Source of the DNA: Brevibacillus daliensis
Lineage (GTDB): Bacteria > Bacillota > Bacilli > Brevibacillales > Brevibacillaceae
Length of the DNA: 64,000 nt
Assembly (NCBI RefSeq): GCF_021245735.1
Contig: NZ_JAJISB010000006.1
Span: forward strand, 186,001-250,000
Reading direction: 5' to 3'
Shown: in pieces, positions 55,101 to 64,000 of the stretch
How the letters are laid out: each line of letters begins with the position of its first letter
How positions within the stretch are numbered: position 1 is the stretch's first letter
Position numbers and translations under genes: made by a program
The notes under the pieces: generated by a model
Database searches by the model: none
Told to the model about the DNA's origin: nothing
The model's input: only the letters and a program-made list of their open reading frames with translations

Positions 55101-56185
55101 TGCGATATATAGGAATTATGCTAGATCGAAATATCATCAACAGAAATACGAAAGGTAAAAAAACATACGAACGTCTTCAATATTATGCGAAAGCAGCGAA
55201 AGAACTGCAGGTTACTCCAGTCTTTTTTCATCCGACAGATGCTAACTTGAAATTGAAAAAGTGTAAGGGTTATCTTTGGAAACATAACAAATTAATATCG
55301 ACGACTGTTCCACTTCCCGCTATTATTCATAATCGTGTTTTGTCTGGTAATAAGCTAATGAAAAAAAAGCTGAAAGAACTAAGCAAAATATCGAACGTAT
55401 ATAATGGAGTAGTGACAAGAGATAAGTGGAAGGTGCATCAGGTACTTTGTAAGGAGTCAGCTCTAAAGCCGTATCTTCCGAAAACAGCTTTGTATTCCAA
55501 AGCGAATCTGACAACGTTCTTGGAACGATACAATGTCATTTATGTAAAACCAACGATTGGATCAATCGGAAAAGGAGTACTTCGCATTGAGAAAACTGGT
55601 GAGGAGTATCGTCTGTTTGCATCCAGGTTACAGCGTACTCTAAAAGCAGATCAGTTATTCATGTATGTTAAGAATTGGGTGGAATCAAAATCCTCGCGAT
55701 TCATTATCCAACAGGGCATACCCTTAAGTGAATATAATGGAAGGACGTTCGATATTCGTGTTTCCATTCAGAAAAACAATATGCAAAATTGGACGATATC
55801 CGGCATGGTTGCAAAAGTAGCACACAGGAAAAATAAATTAAGTAATTTAGCCCAAGGCGGCAATGCGGTAAAGATCGACACCGTACTAACAAAGATTTTT
55901 CCTAAACAGCAATTATTAGCCCACCTTGTAGCACTAGCCCATGTTAGCTTGTCCATAGCAAAGGCTTTGGAGAACTTCCAGCCTTCTTTAGCTGATCTTG
56001 GGTTAGATTTGGGAATTGATCCAAATGGACATCCGTACTTTATTGAGGCGAACGTTCGAGATCAACGTTATTCATTTTTTAAGGCACGAGAAGCAGAAAT
56101 GTTTTATCAAACGTATGCCAGTCCTATTCAATATGGGGTAAATATGTTACAAAATGAAATGCAGACTAAGTCTGCAAAGGACTAA
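55100..56185 (+). CDS. YheC/YheD-family ATP-grasp protein (spore coat associated)
   Basis: 361 residues. YVKPTIGSIGKGVLRIE is the ATP-grasp nucleotide loop, and GRTFDIRVSIQKN and DLGLDLGIDPNGHPYFIEAN carry the metal-binding residues. YheC/D proteins are found in spore coats and around spores; the amide or ester bond they form is unknown. GTG at 55100 (MRYIGIML) is preferred because GGAAGGG is 6 bases upstream; in-frame ATGs at 55064 and 55094 are worse placed. The gene next to it is the large Ig-like repeat protein. Confidence 0.82.
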   Translation: MRYIGIMLDRNIINRNTKGKKTYERLQYYAKAAKELQVTPVFFHPTDANLKLKKCKGYLWKHNKLISTTVPLPAIIHNRVLSGNKLMKKKLKELSKISNVYNGVVTRDKWKVHQVLCKESALKPYLPKTALYSKANLTTFLERYNVIYVKPTIGSIGKGVLRIEKTGEEYRLFASRLQRTLKADQLFMYVKNWVESKSSRFIIQQGIPLSEYNGRTFDIRVSIQKNNMQNWTISGMVAKVAHRKNKLSNLAQGGNAVKIDTVLTKIFPKQQLLAHLVALAHVSLSIAKALENFQPSLADLGLDLGIDPNGHPYFIEANVRDQRYSFFKAREAEMFYQTYASPIQYGVNMLQNEMQTKSAKD

Positions 56186-56330
56186 TGGAAACAAGGGTGA
56201 TTACAAATAGTAATCGCCTTTGTTATTTTGTGTAAGAGTAGAATAAGCATTTTGATTTTGGCTGGGACAAGTTACAGAGCATTGGGACTTGAAATATACT
56301 ACAACAATACCTTGAAGAGGAGGGAATCTG

Positions 56331-59300
56331 GTGGCTTTTTTTGCTAGGTATTCAACTACAGCAAATGGAGCAATTACTTTTACAGGGAATACACTTATAC
56401 GAAGTAAACAGGTAAACGCCAATGCCCCGGGTACTCAACAGACAATAGGTACATTTATCAAGTTGAATACCTCGCTTGAGGAAAATGCGTCTTCCCAAGA
56501 AATAACGAATAATTATATTCTCCATTCAACCTCTGCATTTCTCGGGATGCCTGAACAGAGTTTCATTTTGTATGCGGAATTAATCTGGGCAGGAAGATAT
56601 CAGCCAGATACTGAGAATGTTAGTGAATGGAATAATCCTATCACTTTTATTACGAGCAAGGGAACATATTCAATTGCACCCGATACAGCCACTGTAAATA
56701 CGATATCGACACGTCCATACTATGTCCGTTCAGCCAATGTTACTGCTCACGTACATGAAGCAGGAGTGGGCCGATATACATTTTGCTATGTTTCTGCTAC
56801 GCAACGAGATCAAGAGAACACCCTTAGACATGCTGGATGGAGTCTCGCAGTCGTATATCAGAATATTGCCTTGCCGCTACGAAATTTGACCGTGTTCATC
56901 AGAGGTGGGCTTGTAGATCATGGTATAACAAGTCAATCAGCAGTGATAAGTGGGTTCGTTACACCAATTAAAGGGGCTGTTCGGGGAAGATTGCATGTGA
57001 GTGCACTGAAGGGTGACCCTACCATCACATGTGATCAGCTATTAATTGGTCCCACCGCCAACAAATTGCGGGCTGTGTCTGGGACGAATAAATCCATTCT
57101 CGATAAGACAGGGAAAGTTTGTAATATTACTTCCTCATCAGGGAGTATGGGAAGTGTTATGAGGCACGATTGGGATATCAAGAATATCGATATATCAAGC
57201 AAGCTGATTAATTCGCAGTCAACAGCATATATTCGTGGAACAATTAATGGTGATGCCTATATGATTAATGCACTTGCTCTTCAGATTGATATGAATGATT
57301 CCAATTTTTCAGAGGTAACAACTTCATCAGCAACGAGCTCATTCGTGGATGATCGTCATACAGAGAGTGGTAGTACGAGATATGATGTGATTGGATATCC
57401 CTTAAGGTTTAATTTGTCATCCCAACTAGTAATGGTTACTACATTGGAAAATACCTCAGTAAGTGGGCTCGTTCCTGTCTACGATACAGATCTAAACTCC
57501 CTCTTTTTCACAATTCTTGAGTCGCCAGCTACTGGAACGGCTGTTATTGATGCAACTGGTACATTTGTTTATACTCCTTATCCTAATGTAAACGGTACAG
57601 ATCGTTTCATAGTGGGAATTGAAGATGATAGTGGAGGATTTTCCAGTTTTTCGGTTACAGTAAAAGTAGTACCTGTCTCAGATGCACCCTTTACCAGATA
57701 CTTGGCGCTGACAACATTGGAAGACAAAGGAGTAAAGGGGCAAGTTAACGTCATTGAATCTGACCGTTCCAATCATATCTTCTCGTTACAAACACCGCCA
57801 GTAAGCGGAACTGCTAGTGTATGGAAAGATGGGACATTTATCTACACACCACATCATCATTACTATGGCCCAGATTCATTCGAGGTATTGGTTGAGGATG
57901 GGATAGGAGGAACAGAGGTTACTACTGTTATCATTACAGTCTTTCCAACCAGTGATCCTCCTCATAGAGATAGTAAGTATTTTATAACGCCAGAAGATGA
58001 AGCAGTGAGTGGAACAATACAAACGTGTGATTCTGATAGAGAAGAACTGCAATATTATCTGAATCTTGGACCTGTAAATGGTCAAGTCATTGTTAATAGG
58101 AATGGTTCTTTTACTTACACACCAGCCAATCGGTTTGGAGGTGTAGATATGTTTTCTGTTCTACTACGTGATAAGAATGGAGCAATATCAATTACCAGAG
58201 TTTATATTACAGTCGGGAAAATAATCAACCCTCCAGTTATAACGGATCAATCATTTATTACGGCAGAAGACTCCACAATCGAGGGGAGAATTAGTGTAAT
58301 TGATCGTGATAACGGTGTAGTAAGATTCAGTTTATTGGAGGCACCTCGGAAAGGAACTGTTTTTGTGAATGTGGATGGAACGTTTACCTATAGTCCTGTT
58401 CCTGATTTTTCAGGAGTAGATAGCTTTCTGGTTTCTGTTGATGATGGTAACGGCGAAACAGCACAAGCGACTATTAGCATTCAAGTAACCGCTGTTATCG
58501 ATGAATCGATTCAGAGCGATTTGATTTTGAATACACAGAAAAATATAGCTGTAACGGGGCAGCTTACAGCAGTGCATGGTGATACTGATCCAGTCATTTT
58601 TACTCTGGTTATTTCACCTGCATCTGGATCAGTCAGTTTACAGGAAAGTGGGAGCTTTCTTTATGTTCCAAACCTAGACTTTACTGGTGAAGACAGCTTC
58701 ACAGTACAAGCGACAGATCCGGACGGAGGGACGGAGACTTCTGTAGTTATGATAACCGTCGTTCCGATAATCGATGTACCTTTTGAAGTAGGACGTACGT
58801 ATACAACAGAAAATGAGAACAAAACGACTGACAGCATAGATATCTCGTCTAAGAATGAACGTGAGTCACCTTGTAGTGACAGTCGTGAAGGAGCGGATTC
58901 AGAAGGTTCAGCGATTACCTTTTGTGACCCTTTAGCACATAGTCAGCTACAAGAAGAAATAAGGAATCGTACAAAAATGTTCGCGAGTTTGACTCTCTAC
59001 GCACGTGCAGGTAAACCTCTTCATGGACACGTGCCAGCCAATGATCCAGACGGTAGAGCATTACAATTTACCCTTGTTATGGCTCCGATGAAGGGAATTG
59101 TACGTCTCAATCAAGATGGCCAGTTTATGTATACTCCATCAATCAATGTGTCAGGAACAGATACATTTACCATACAGGTAACGGATTCGAGAGGAGAAGT
59201 TAGTCTAGTAAATATTACGTTCTTGATAATGACAACAGATCGGTTCATTACTTTTAAACGAATCCGTGTTTGTGCCAGAGCATGTGAATGGGTAAGTGGA

Positions 59301-59510
59301 AGACTGGATAAGAGATTTAACAATATCCAATTCCTCTCATGGGAGGTATGGAAAAACCCAAAATCTGGTCAGGTGAAAGTGACCCCATATGGAAAATGGA
59401 AATACATCAATAAGAAGCAAGGAATAAAAAAAGACAAATTTGTATTTCGTGGTGTAAGTTCATTGGGAGAAGAGATTTTCGTTAGGGTAGCTGTCAAAAT
59501 CAAAGGATAA
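56331..59510 (+). CDS. Tandem cadherin/Ig-like repeat protein with BclA-neighbour-type N-domain
   Basis: 1059 residues. No signal peptide or anchor is evident. Residues 1 to about 340 form one domain with YAELIWAGRYQPDT, NPITFIT, YYVRSANVTAHVHEAGVG and AGWSLAVVYQN, a pattern I recall from large surface or spore proteins of Bacilli. Then five repeats of about 90 residues (starts near 365, 459, 550, 641 and 733), each with FTYTP or FIYTP, a GxDSF-like turn and a VPxxDxP linker. A charged linker (about 823-885, cysteine and serine rich), a sixth repeat (about 890-975) and a basic C-terminal domain with three cysteines/CARACEW follow. GTG is 7 bases after GAGGAGGG. Location next to a spore-coat ATP-grasp gene suggests a spore-surface role; this is a guess. 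Confidence 0.75.
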   Translation: MAFFARYSTTANGAITFTGNTLIRSKQVNANAPGTQQTIGTFIKLNTSLEENASSQEITNNYILHSTSAFLGMPEQSFILYAELIWAGRYQPDTENVSEWNNPITFITSKGTYSIAPDTATVNTISTRPYYVRSANVTAHVHEAGVGRYTFCYVSATQRDQENTLRHAGWSLAVVYQNIALPLRNLTVFIRGGLVDHGITSQSAVISGFVTPIKGAVRGRLHVSALKGDPTITCDQLLIGPTANKLRAVSGTNKSILDKTGKVCNITSSSGSMGSVMRHDWDIKNIDISSKLINSQSTAYIRGTINGDAYMINALALQIDMNDSNFSEVTTSSATSSFVDDRHTESGSTRYDVIGYPLRFNLSSQLVMVTTLENTSVSGLVPVYDTDLNSLFFTILESPATGTAVIDATGTFVYTPYPNVNGTDRFIVGIEDDSGGFSSFSVTVKVVPVSDAPFTRYLALTTLEDKGVKGQVNVIESDRSNHIFSLQTPPVSGTASVWKDGTFIYTPHHHYYGPDSFEVLVEDGIGGTEVTTVIITVFPTSDPPHRDSKYFITPEDEAVSGTIQTCDSDREELQYYLNLGPVNGQVIVNRNGSFTYTPANRFGGVDMFSVLLRDKNGAISITRVYITVGKIINPPVITDQSFITAEDSTIEGRISVIDRDNGVVRFSLLEAPRKGTVFVNVDGTFTYSPVPDFSGVDSFLVSVDDGNGETAQATISIQVTAVIDESIQSDLILNTQKNIAVTGQLTAVHGDTDPVIFTLVISPASGSVSLQESGSFLYVPNLDFTGEDSFTVQATDPDGGTETSVVMITVVPIIDVPFEVGRTYTTENENKTTDSIDISSKNERESPCSDSREGADSEGSAITFCDPLAHSQLQEEIRNRTKMFASLTLYARAGKPLHGHVPANDPDGRALQFTLVMAPMKGIVRLNQDGQFMYTPSINVSGTDTFTIQVTDSRGEVSLVNITFLIMTTDRFITFKRIRVCARACEWVSGRLDKRFNNIQFLSWEVWKNPKSGQVKVTPYGKWKYINKKQGIKKDKFVFRGVSSLGEEIFVRVAVKIKG

Positions 59511-59559
59511 TGAATAAATTACCTATTTTCACACAAAGCTTGTGTCACATGAATCAGCA

Positions 59560-59601
59560 AAAAAGCTTCGCCGGAAGTTTTTCTCCGGCGAAGCTTTCTT
59601 C
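59560..59601. terminator. Bidirectional terminator after the repeat protein
   Basis: AAAGCTTCGCCGGA and TCCGGCGAAGCTTT form a perfect 14-bp stem around a T-rich loop; A precede and T follow. Confidence 0.9.
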
Positions 59602-59614
59602 ATAACGTATTTAT

Positions 59615-60058
59615 TTACTTGTTTTCTGTACGGAAGTGATGATAAACCAAAGCTAACACAGTTTTGCGAGTTAAGATCCCTAAGAAGACTCCTTGATCAT
59701 CCTCAATGCAGATAAAGGGATGATTAATAGTAAGTTCTAGTGCACGTATAAACGTGTCGTCAGGACGCAGATGAGGGATTTTGGTATCCATTACCTCTTC
59801 CACACGATGTTCACTCAGTTTTTCATACTCTATCCGTTCCAATCCGAAAATGGATTCTAGAATCATCGTTTTACTGATTAACCCCATCACTTTGTATGAT
59901 GAGTCAAGAACGGGAATAGAGGAGTAACGGGTTTTTACCAGAACAAGCAGGGCATGCTCTAATGAATTTCCTAACTGAACATGAGCAACTTTTGAGCCGG
60001 GAATAACTAGATCTTTAACAGACTGTTCCAAAATATCTTTTGCTTGAGGATTAATCAA
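59615..60058 (-). CDS. darB: CBS-pair protein, cyclic di-AMP receptor DarB (CbpB/YkuL) type
   Basis: 147 residues with two CBS motifs: VAHVQLGNSLEHALLVLVKTRYSSIPVLDSSYKVMG (split as HVQLGNSLEHALLVLVKTRY then SIPVLD) and the FICIEDDQGVFLGILTRK second repeat. SIFGLERIEYEKL in the middle is a strong match to the B. subtilis DarB/YkuL protein, which binds c-di-AMP and, when free, activates Rel and pyruvate carboxylase. The start is TTG at 60058, 8 bases after AAGGAGG; the frame stays open upstream through the ribosome site. Confidence 0.9.
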   Translation of the reverse strand: MINPQAKDILEQSVKDLVIPGSKVAHVQLGNSLEHALLVLVKTRYSSIPVLDSSYKVMGLISKTMILESIFGLERIEYEKLSEHRVEEVMDTKIPHLRPDDTFIRALELTINHPFICIEDDQGVFLGILTRKTVLALVYHHFRTENK

Positions 60059-60212
60059 TGCAAGATCCTCCTTACCTTTCGTCAAGAATTAATGAATTCT
60101 CTCCTTAATTATATCATATGACGGATAATTGACGTTTCAGAAGATACGCCTTATCAAGAAAATTCTTATGCTTATCTAGGTTGGTAGGCTTGCAGCTCGA
60201 ACATCTGTTGCA

Positions 60213-60247
60213 GAAAAAAATAAGCCCATAGAATGACAGGGCTTATC
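60213..60247 (-). terminator. Terminator of lipL
   Basis: On the minus strand, ATAAGCCC and GGGCTTAT pair around 11 bases and are followed by seven T. Confidence 0.85.
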
Positions 60248-60301
60248 AGGTGAAAAGATGTCCTTTTATTTCTATGCTTCTGCTATCATACGTTATGACA
60301 A

Positions 60302-61153
60302 CTATTTCTGCAATATCCATGTAGGCAAGTTAATTTCTTCTGCTGTATAAGAAAACAAGCCTAGTCTGCCTGTTAAATGCTGAATGGCAGTTGCTTTTTG
60401 CTCCTTTGATAAAAAGAGAGGACCTTTTGTTGCCCTCCATTGCGTAATGAATGCCTCAAATAGTCGGTCTTTTACTTCTTCGACCGAAATGGGACGACCA
60501 AGATGCTCCGAAATGCTACCGATGGTTTCTTTACGAACGGCAGGGACGGGACGACTTGCTTTTTCCATCTCGTACAAGCCTGCCTGCTGGTAAAACTCTT
60601 CCATCAGTTTACCTCGTTCCAAACCACTGCCCTCCACATTAATACATAGCTGGAGGATGGAGCCATGACGAGTTCGACGCTGAGCCATACCCCCAATTTT
60701 TTTGCCATCAAAAGCAAAATCATAATCCCCGACACAGTAGGAATCTAGCACTTCGCCTACTTCAATTTGACCGTAATCTTGAAGTCCTACTTGCAACATC
60801 GTAGCAACAAGCTTATACAATTCCTCAATCGTTAGCTGACAGCTTGGAAAAAGAATTGCCATATTTAACACACCTGCATCCAGAGGTACACAGGCCCCGC
60901 CAGACGAACGTAGTAACGCAGAATATCCTTGCTTACTATAAGTGCGTAAAGTTTCTTCCAGATGCGGCAGTTTTGCATCACGTCTGCCAAGATAGAATGC
61001 TTTATCATAAACCCATAGGTGGATAATTGGTGTTGCGTCAGGTTGTCCCATCGCGGTAGCGAGTGCCTCGTCCATAGCAATGGGCTCAACGGGTGTACCT
61101 CGATAAACGCCTGAATCAATCCAAGTGAATGTAGTTGAATCTAATTGAGTCAC
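60302..61153 (-). CDS. lipL: Octanoyl-[GcvH]:protein N-octanoyltransferase
   Basis: A member of the lipoate-protein ligase/transferase family, 283 residues. It shows YLGRRDAKLPHLEETL, RSSGGACVPLD and the catalytic cysteine Cys140 in DSYCVGDYDFAFDGKKIGG. The Cys instead of a ligase lysine layout and close resemblance to B. subtilis LipL indicate amidotransfer of octanoyl from GcvH to E2 subunits. Runs toward darB with a terminator between. The upstream interval 61154-61454 has no gene and includes a short hairpin (ATACTTTTCG/CGAAAGTAT, 61289-61320). Confidence 0.9.
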   Translation of the reverse strand: MTQLDSTTFTWIDSGVYRGTPVEPIAMDEALATAMGQPDATPIIHLWVYDKAFYLGRRDAKLPHLEETLRTYSKQGYSALLRSSGGACVPLDAGVLNMAILFPSCQLTIEELYKLVATMLQVGLQDYGQIEVGEVLDSYCVGDYDFAFDGKKIGGMAQRRTRHGSILQLCINVEGSGLERGKLMEEFYQQAGLYEMEKASRPVPAVRKETIGSISEHLGRPISVEEVKDRLFEAFITQWRATKGPLFLSKEQKATAIQHLTGRLGLFSYTAEEINLPTWILQK

Positions 61154-61353
61154 CAGAAATATACTCCTTCCCCATAAAACCGTCCGTTACATGCACATGT
61201 GTAAATCACAATATGCTCTATTATACAACTCTGGGAAGCGTTCCTGCTATCGAAGCTGTGTATTCAGAATATATGGTTTATTTCTATACATACTTTTCGA
61301 CAGTGAGACGAAAGTATTATAAATGAACGTAACGTCAATGTTCAGATTTATTC

Positions 61354-61404
61354 AAAAAAAGGAAAGCGAACATATTAGCATGTATAATATGTGCTTCCCT
61401 TTTA
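61354..61404 (-). terminator. Terminator of the SLH protein gene
   Basis: On the minus strand AAAGGGAAGC...ACATATTA and TAATATGT...GCTTTCCTTT pair with one mismatch, and seven T follow. Confidence 0.85.
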
Positions 61405-61454
61405 ATAAATGGCTCTATTTATTTATGGGTCTTTGACATGTACGAATACATTAT

Positions 61455-62705
61455 TTAATTTTTTGTTTTAAATGAGAAATTGTCGAACCAGATTGTTTTA
61501 GTAGGAATTTGTTTCACTGCATTTTTGTTTAGGTAGAGACCTAATCTGGCTCCATCTAAATTTTGGTTCTGTGCATCATAGATATGCTTTCCGTTTACAT
61601 ATACGGTATAAGAGTCACCTTTTACTTTAATGGTAAGGGTGTTAGACTTGTTCATTTTTACAGAAACGCTGGCAATTTTATCAGTATCATCTTCATCAGC
61701 ATCTTCCATTTCATGAATTTGTACACCGTTTTCTGTTAAGTAGACGATTTTAGCATCGTCGTCTTTCATATCAAAAAACAAGCCAGCAAATCCTTTTGAA
61801 TTCTCAGGTGTAATGGTTACGGACATTTCATATTCATCATATTTTTTGTCCTCTGCCCAGTTTAATGGTAAGAGGTAATGAACTAAATCATCATCGTTGC
61901 TGTACGCTGTTACACGATTTTTATACGTAGCCCAGCTTCCGGTACCTTTGTCATTTTTCCACTTTTTCAATTGGTCATCAGAGAAGTCATCTTTGATTTC
62001 AATTTTTTTCTCGGGCTCTGGTTTTGGTTCTGGCTTTGGTTTAGTTGGATCAACAGGGAATACTACTTTTTGTTCATCCAGCTTAGCGCGGTACAATAAT
62101 GAGGCTGCTTCTGCACGAGTGATAGCATTTTGCGGACGGAAGGTATCGTCATTGAAGCCTTTAATTAGTTCCGTTTCCAAAGCGATCGCGATAAAAGATC
62201 GCAGGTTGTTAGAAATTTTGTGTTCGTCATCGAACTTATTTAACAACTTCAAATTTGGTGTTTTGGATTGGTCATATCCCAACAGACGTACCATTGCGAC
62301 AGCAATATCTTCACGAACAGCACTCTGGTCAGGTTTGTAATAGTAACTGGAGCCAGATTTATAACCAGTTAGGTAAGGTTTCGCATATTCTACATAGGTG
62401 AAAGCCCAGTGATTACGTGTAACATCTCGGAACGTTTGATCGATGTCCCATTTATCACCCATTTTTACCCCTGATGCGGCAATCATGATTTTAGCGAATT
62501 CAGCACGGCTAACTTTTTCATCGGGACGGAATGAACCATCACGATACCCATCTATAATCCCTTTTTTGGCCATTTCAGTTATGGCTTCATATGCCCAGTG
62601 ATTTTTTGGGACATCCCAGAAGGATGGGGTATTTGCCAGTGCCATTGCTGGAACCAAGGCAAACACCATGACAAACGCTAACAGTAAAGAAGTAATTCGT
62701 TTCAT
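61455..62705 (-). CDS. S-layer homology (SLH) domain surface protein with C-terminal lectin-like domain
   Basis: 416 residues. Signal peptide with likely cleavage after AMALA. Three SLH motifs (about 29-80, 90-150 and 155-215; FWDVPKNHWAYEAI, FRDVTRNHWAFTYV, GFNDDTFRPQNAITRAEAA) anchor it to secondary cell-wall polymer. A Pro/Lys/Glu linker follows, then about 180 residues resembling a concanavalin A-like/DUF1080 fold (DFSDDQLKKWKND, GLFFDMKDDDAKIVYL, TKTIWFDNFSFK). ATG at 62705 follows AGGAGGAC. Role in binding a carbohydrate or cell-wall ligand is inferred. Confidence 0.88.
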   Translation of the reverse strand: MKRITSLLLAFVMVFALVPAMALANTPSFWDVPKNHWAYEAITEMAKKGIIDGYRDGSFRPDEKVSRAEFAKIMIAASGVKMGDKWDIDQTFRDVTRNHWAFTYVEYAKPYLTGYKSGSSYYYKPDQSAVREDIAVAMVRLLGYDQSKTPNLKLLNKFDDEHKISNNLRSFIAIALETELIKGFNDDTFRPQNAITRAEAASLLYRAKLDEQKVVFPVDPTKPKPEPKPEPEKKIEIKDDFSDDQLKKWKNDKGTGSWATYKNRVTAYSNDDDLVHYLLPLNWAEDKKYDEYEMSVTITPENSKGFAGLFFDMKDDDAKIVYLTENGVQIHEMEDADEDDTDKIASVSVKMNKSNTLTIKVKGDSYTVYVNGKHIYDAQNQNLDGARLGLYLNKNAVKQIPTKTIWFDNFSFKTKN

Positions 62706-63070
62706 TTTGTCCTCCTTTTTTCTTACCTGTGGAATTTCATTCACCAAGAAGACGCAGTAGAGGTAGGGGATGTTGCGAATTTTTCTAAAAAATCTAAAAA
62801 TGGTTAGATGGCACCAAGTCTTCTATCACAAGGGCTGAATCATACATAGATAAAAAGGCTTGTTCCAACCAATGAAGACGAATTACTCTGAGAAAAATGA
62901 AATAGATGGGAACTAGGTATTTTTTCTCTCCTATATTTTCCAGATAGGCTGAGGTAATATAAAACTGAAGAAACAAGAAATACTTAATTCGAAATAAATT
63001 CAATGTAATTTAATGTTTTTGTATTATTGAACTATGGGTAAAGATGTGAGAAAGGTGGAATCGTTATAAT
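62706..63070. other. Divergent intergenic region between SLH and Aas-type genes
   Basis: 365 bases without a supported gene. It must contain the promoters of two divergent genes, but I could not place a confident -35/-10 pair. A 69-codon minus-strand frame inside has no ribosome site. Confidence 0.5.
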
Positions 63071-64000
63071 ATGATAACGAGTGTAATAAAAGGTATTACG
63101 AATACTGTATACCAAGTTGAAATAGAGGGTCTGGAAAGGCTTGATTTCTCCAAACCAGTTATATTGGCACCCAATCATGTATCATTGCTTGATGCTGTGT
63201 TACTTGCATCCAATTTGCCAAAAGAAGTTTGTTTTGTCGTGAATACAGATGTCGCCAAAAAATATGCAAGCCTGATGTCCCAACGAAAAATCATCACAAT
63301 CGATCCGTTCAATTCGTATTCTATCCGCAAAATATTGCGAGAAGTCCGTAATGGAGTCCCACTTGTCCTATTTCCAGAAGGGCGGGTTACCACTACTGGT
63401 GGTCTCATGAAGGTATACAGTGGTTTAGGGTATATTGCTTATCGAACAGGTGCCAGTATCTATCCGATATCATTGGTAGGACCAGAACGTTCACCTTTCT
63501 CTTATTTAAAGGGTAAGTGGAAAAAACGGTTGTTTCCCAAAGTGAAAATTCGGATTGGGGAATCTTATCAGATCGAAGACGATCGTACGATTTCCAGAAG
63601 ACAGTTAAAAGAACAAGCTAGCCACACTGTCTATCGAAAGATGAAAGACGAGCTTTTTATAACCAAACATAGAAAACATGTACAGCTTTTTGATGAGATG
63701 CTTGAGGCTGGGAAAAAGAACGGTTTTTCTATGACGATCTGTGAAGAGCTGACTCAGTCGCTTACTTACAAAAAAATGGCGTTGACAGCATATGCGCTGG
63801 GTGAATCCATTCGAGATGTACTACCAAATGAACAGAGAATAGGAACATTGCTGCCTACCTCAATGGGGCACATGGTCACGCTGTTTGCTATGTTTTATGC
63901 AGGTAAAACTCCGGCGTTACTTAATTTTAGCATGGGGACAAAGACGATAATGGAGACCTGTGAGACAGCCGGAGTGAAGGTGGTACTAACCTCTAAGGTA
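63071..64000 (+). CDS. Aas-type bifunctional acyltransferase / acyl-ACP ligase, N-terminal part
   Basis: The gene starts at 63071 (AAAGGTGG 12 bases upstream) and is open to the window end, giving 310 residues. Residues 1 to about 190 are a PlsC-type acyltransferase: block 1 NHVSLLDA (HX4D) and FPEGR. After residue 230 an AMP-binding synthetase domain begins (LTQSLTYKKMALTAYALGESI, then MFYAGKTPALLNF). This layout matches Aas, which re-acylates lysophospholipids with fatty acid via acyl-ACP. The C-terminal ATP-binding signature lies outside the window. Confidence 0.85.
   Translation, partial: MITSVIKGITNTVYQVEIEGLERLDFSKPVILAPNHVSLLDAVLLASNLPKEVCFVVNTDVAKKYASLMSQRKIITIDPFNSYSIRKILREVRNGVPLVLFPEGRVTTTGGLMKVYSGLGYIAYRTGASIYPISLVGPERSPFSYLKGKWKKRLFPKVKIRIGESYQIEDDRTISRRQLKEQASHTVYRKMKDELFITKHRKHVQLFDEMLEAGKKNGFSMTICEELTQSLTYKKMALTAYALGESIRDVLPNEQRIGTLLPTSMGHMVTLFAMFYAGKTPALLNFSMGTKTIMETCETAGVKVVLTSKV

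Noticed and set aside
62794-63003. A 69-codon minus-strand reading frame upstream of the SLH protein gene
   Set aside because: No ribosome site, no recognisable family, and composition like the AT-rich intergenic DNA around it.

Overview
This 64-kb window is chromosomal DNA of a low-to-moderate GC, endospore-forming Firmicute. The evidence is a dense set of sporulation and germination genes (ymxH, dpaAB, tepA, spoIIIE, spoVS, a gerA-type operon, a YheC/D-type coat ATP-grasp protein), Gram-positive surface machinery (an S-layer-homology protein) and strong AGGAGG-type ribosome binding sites, with frequent TTG and GTG starts. Gene order follows the Bacillus subtilis ymxG-to-spoVS backbone but is interrupted by unrelated blocks. 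The SLH protein, rimO between a rodZ-like gene and pgsA, and base composition fit Brevibacillus or a close Paenibacillaceae relative; the genus is inferred, not proven.

Layout. 1-3.2 kb: end of an M16 peptidase gene (ymxG), dut, ymxH, then a tandem duplication of dut-3'/ymxH with a SEDS (RodA/FtsW/SpoVE-type) gene inside it. 3.3-8.1 kb: dpaA-dpaB-asd-dapG-dapA, which links aspartate-family synthesis to dipicolinate for the spore core. 8.3-10 kb: ribonuclease J. 10.4-23.2 kb: an accessory block between rnjB and tepA, holding a three-gene nutrient germinant receptor operon, an IolS-like aldo/keto reductase with an IclR regulator, a catR/catDE-like quinone and catechol stress module, a signal peptidase I, an RpiR regulator next to a PTS EIICB and nanE (amino-sugar uptake), and bcrC.

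23.3-38.2 kb: tepA-ylzJ-spoIIIE, a nupNOPQ-type nucleoside ABC importer, a tiny zinc-ribbon protein, ymfF-ymfH-ymfI, ymfJ, ymfK and a rodZ-like ymfM. 38.2-39.1 kb is a gene-free stretch rich in inverted and dispersed repeats. 39.1-49.4 kb: rimO-pgsA-cinA, a DEAD-box helicase, recA-recX, rny, ymdB and spoVS. 49.9-52.5 kb: two subunits of a 2-oxoacid:ferredoxin oxidoreductase. 52.6-64 kb: a YkvI-type membrane protein, a metallo-beta-lactamase-fold protein, a YtqB-like methyltransferase, a YheC/D-type ATP-grasp protein, a 1059-residue tandem Ig-like repeat protein, a DarB-like CBS protein, lipL, an SLH surface protein and the start of an Aas-type acyltransferase/ligase that runs off the end.

No rRNA, tRNA, CRISPR array, prophage or intact insertion sequence was seen. 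The least ordinary signals are the duplication scar around the SEDS gene, two families of intergenic repeats, a long inverted repeat near 38.8 kb, a 5' leader that could hide the ribosome binding site of the YheC/D gene, and structured leaders before rny and nupN. No clearly new multi-gene defence or biosynthetic system was found.
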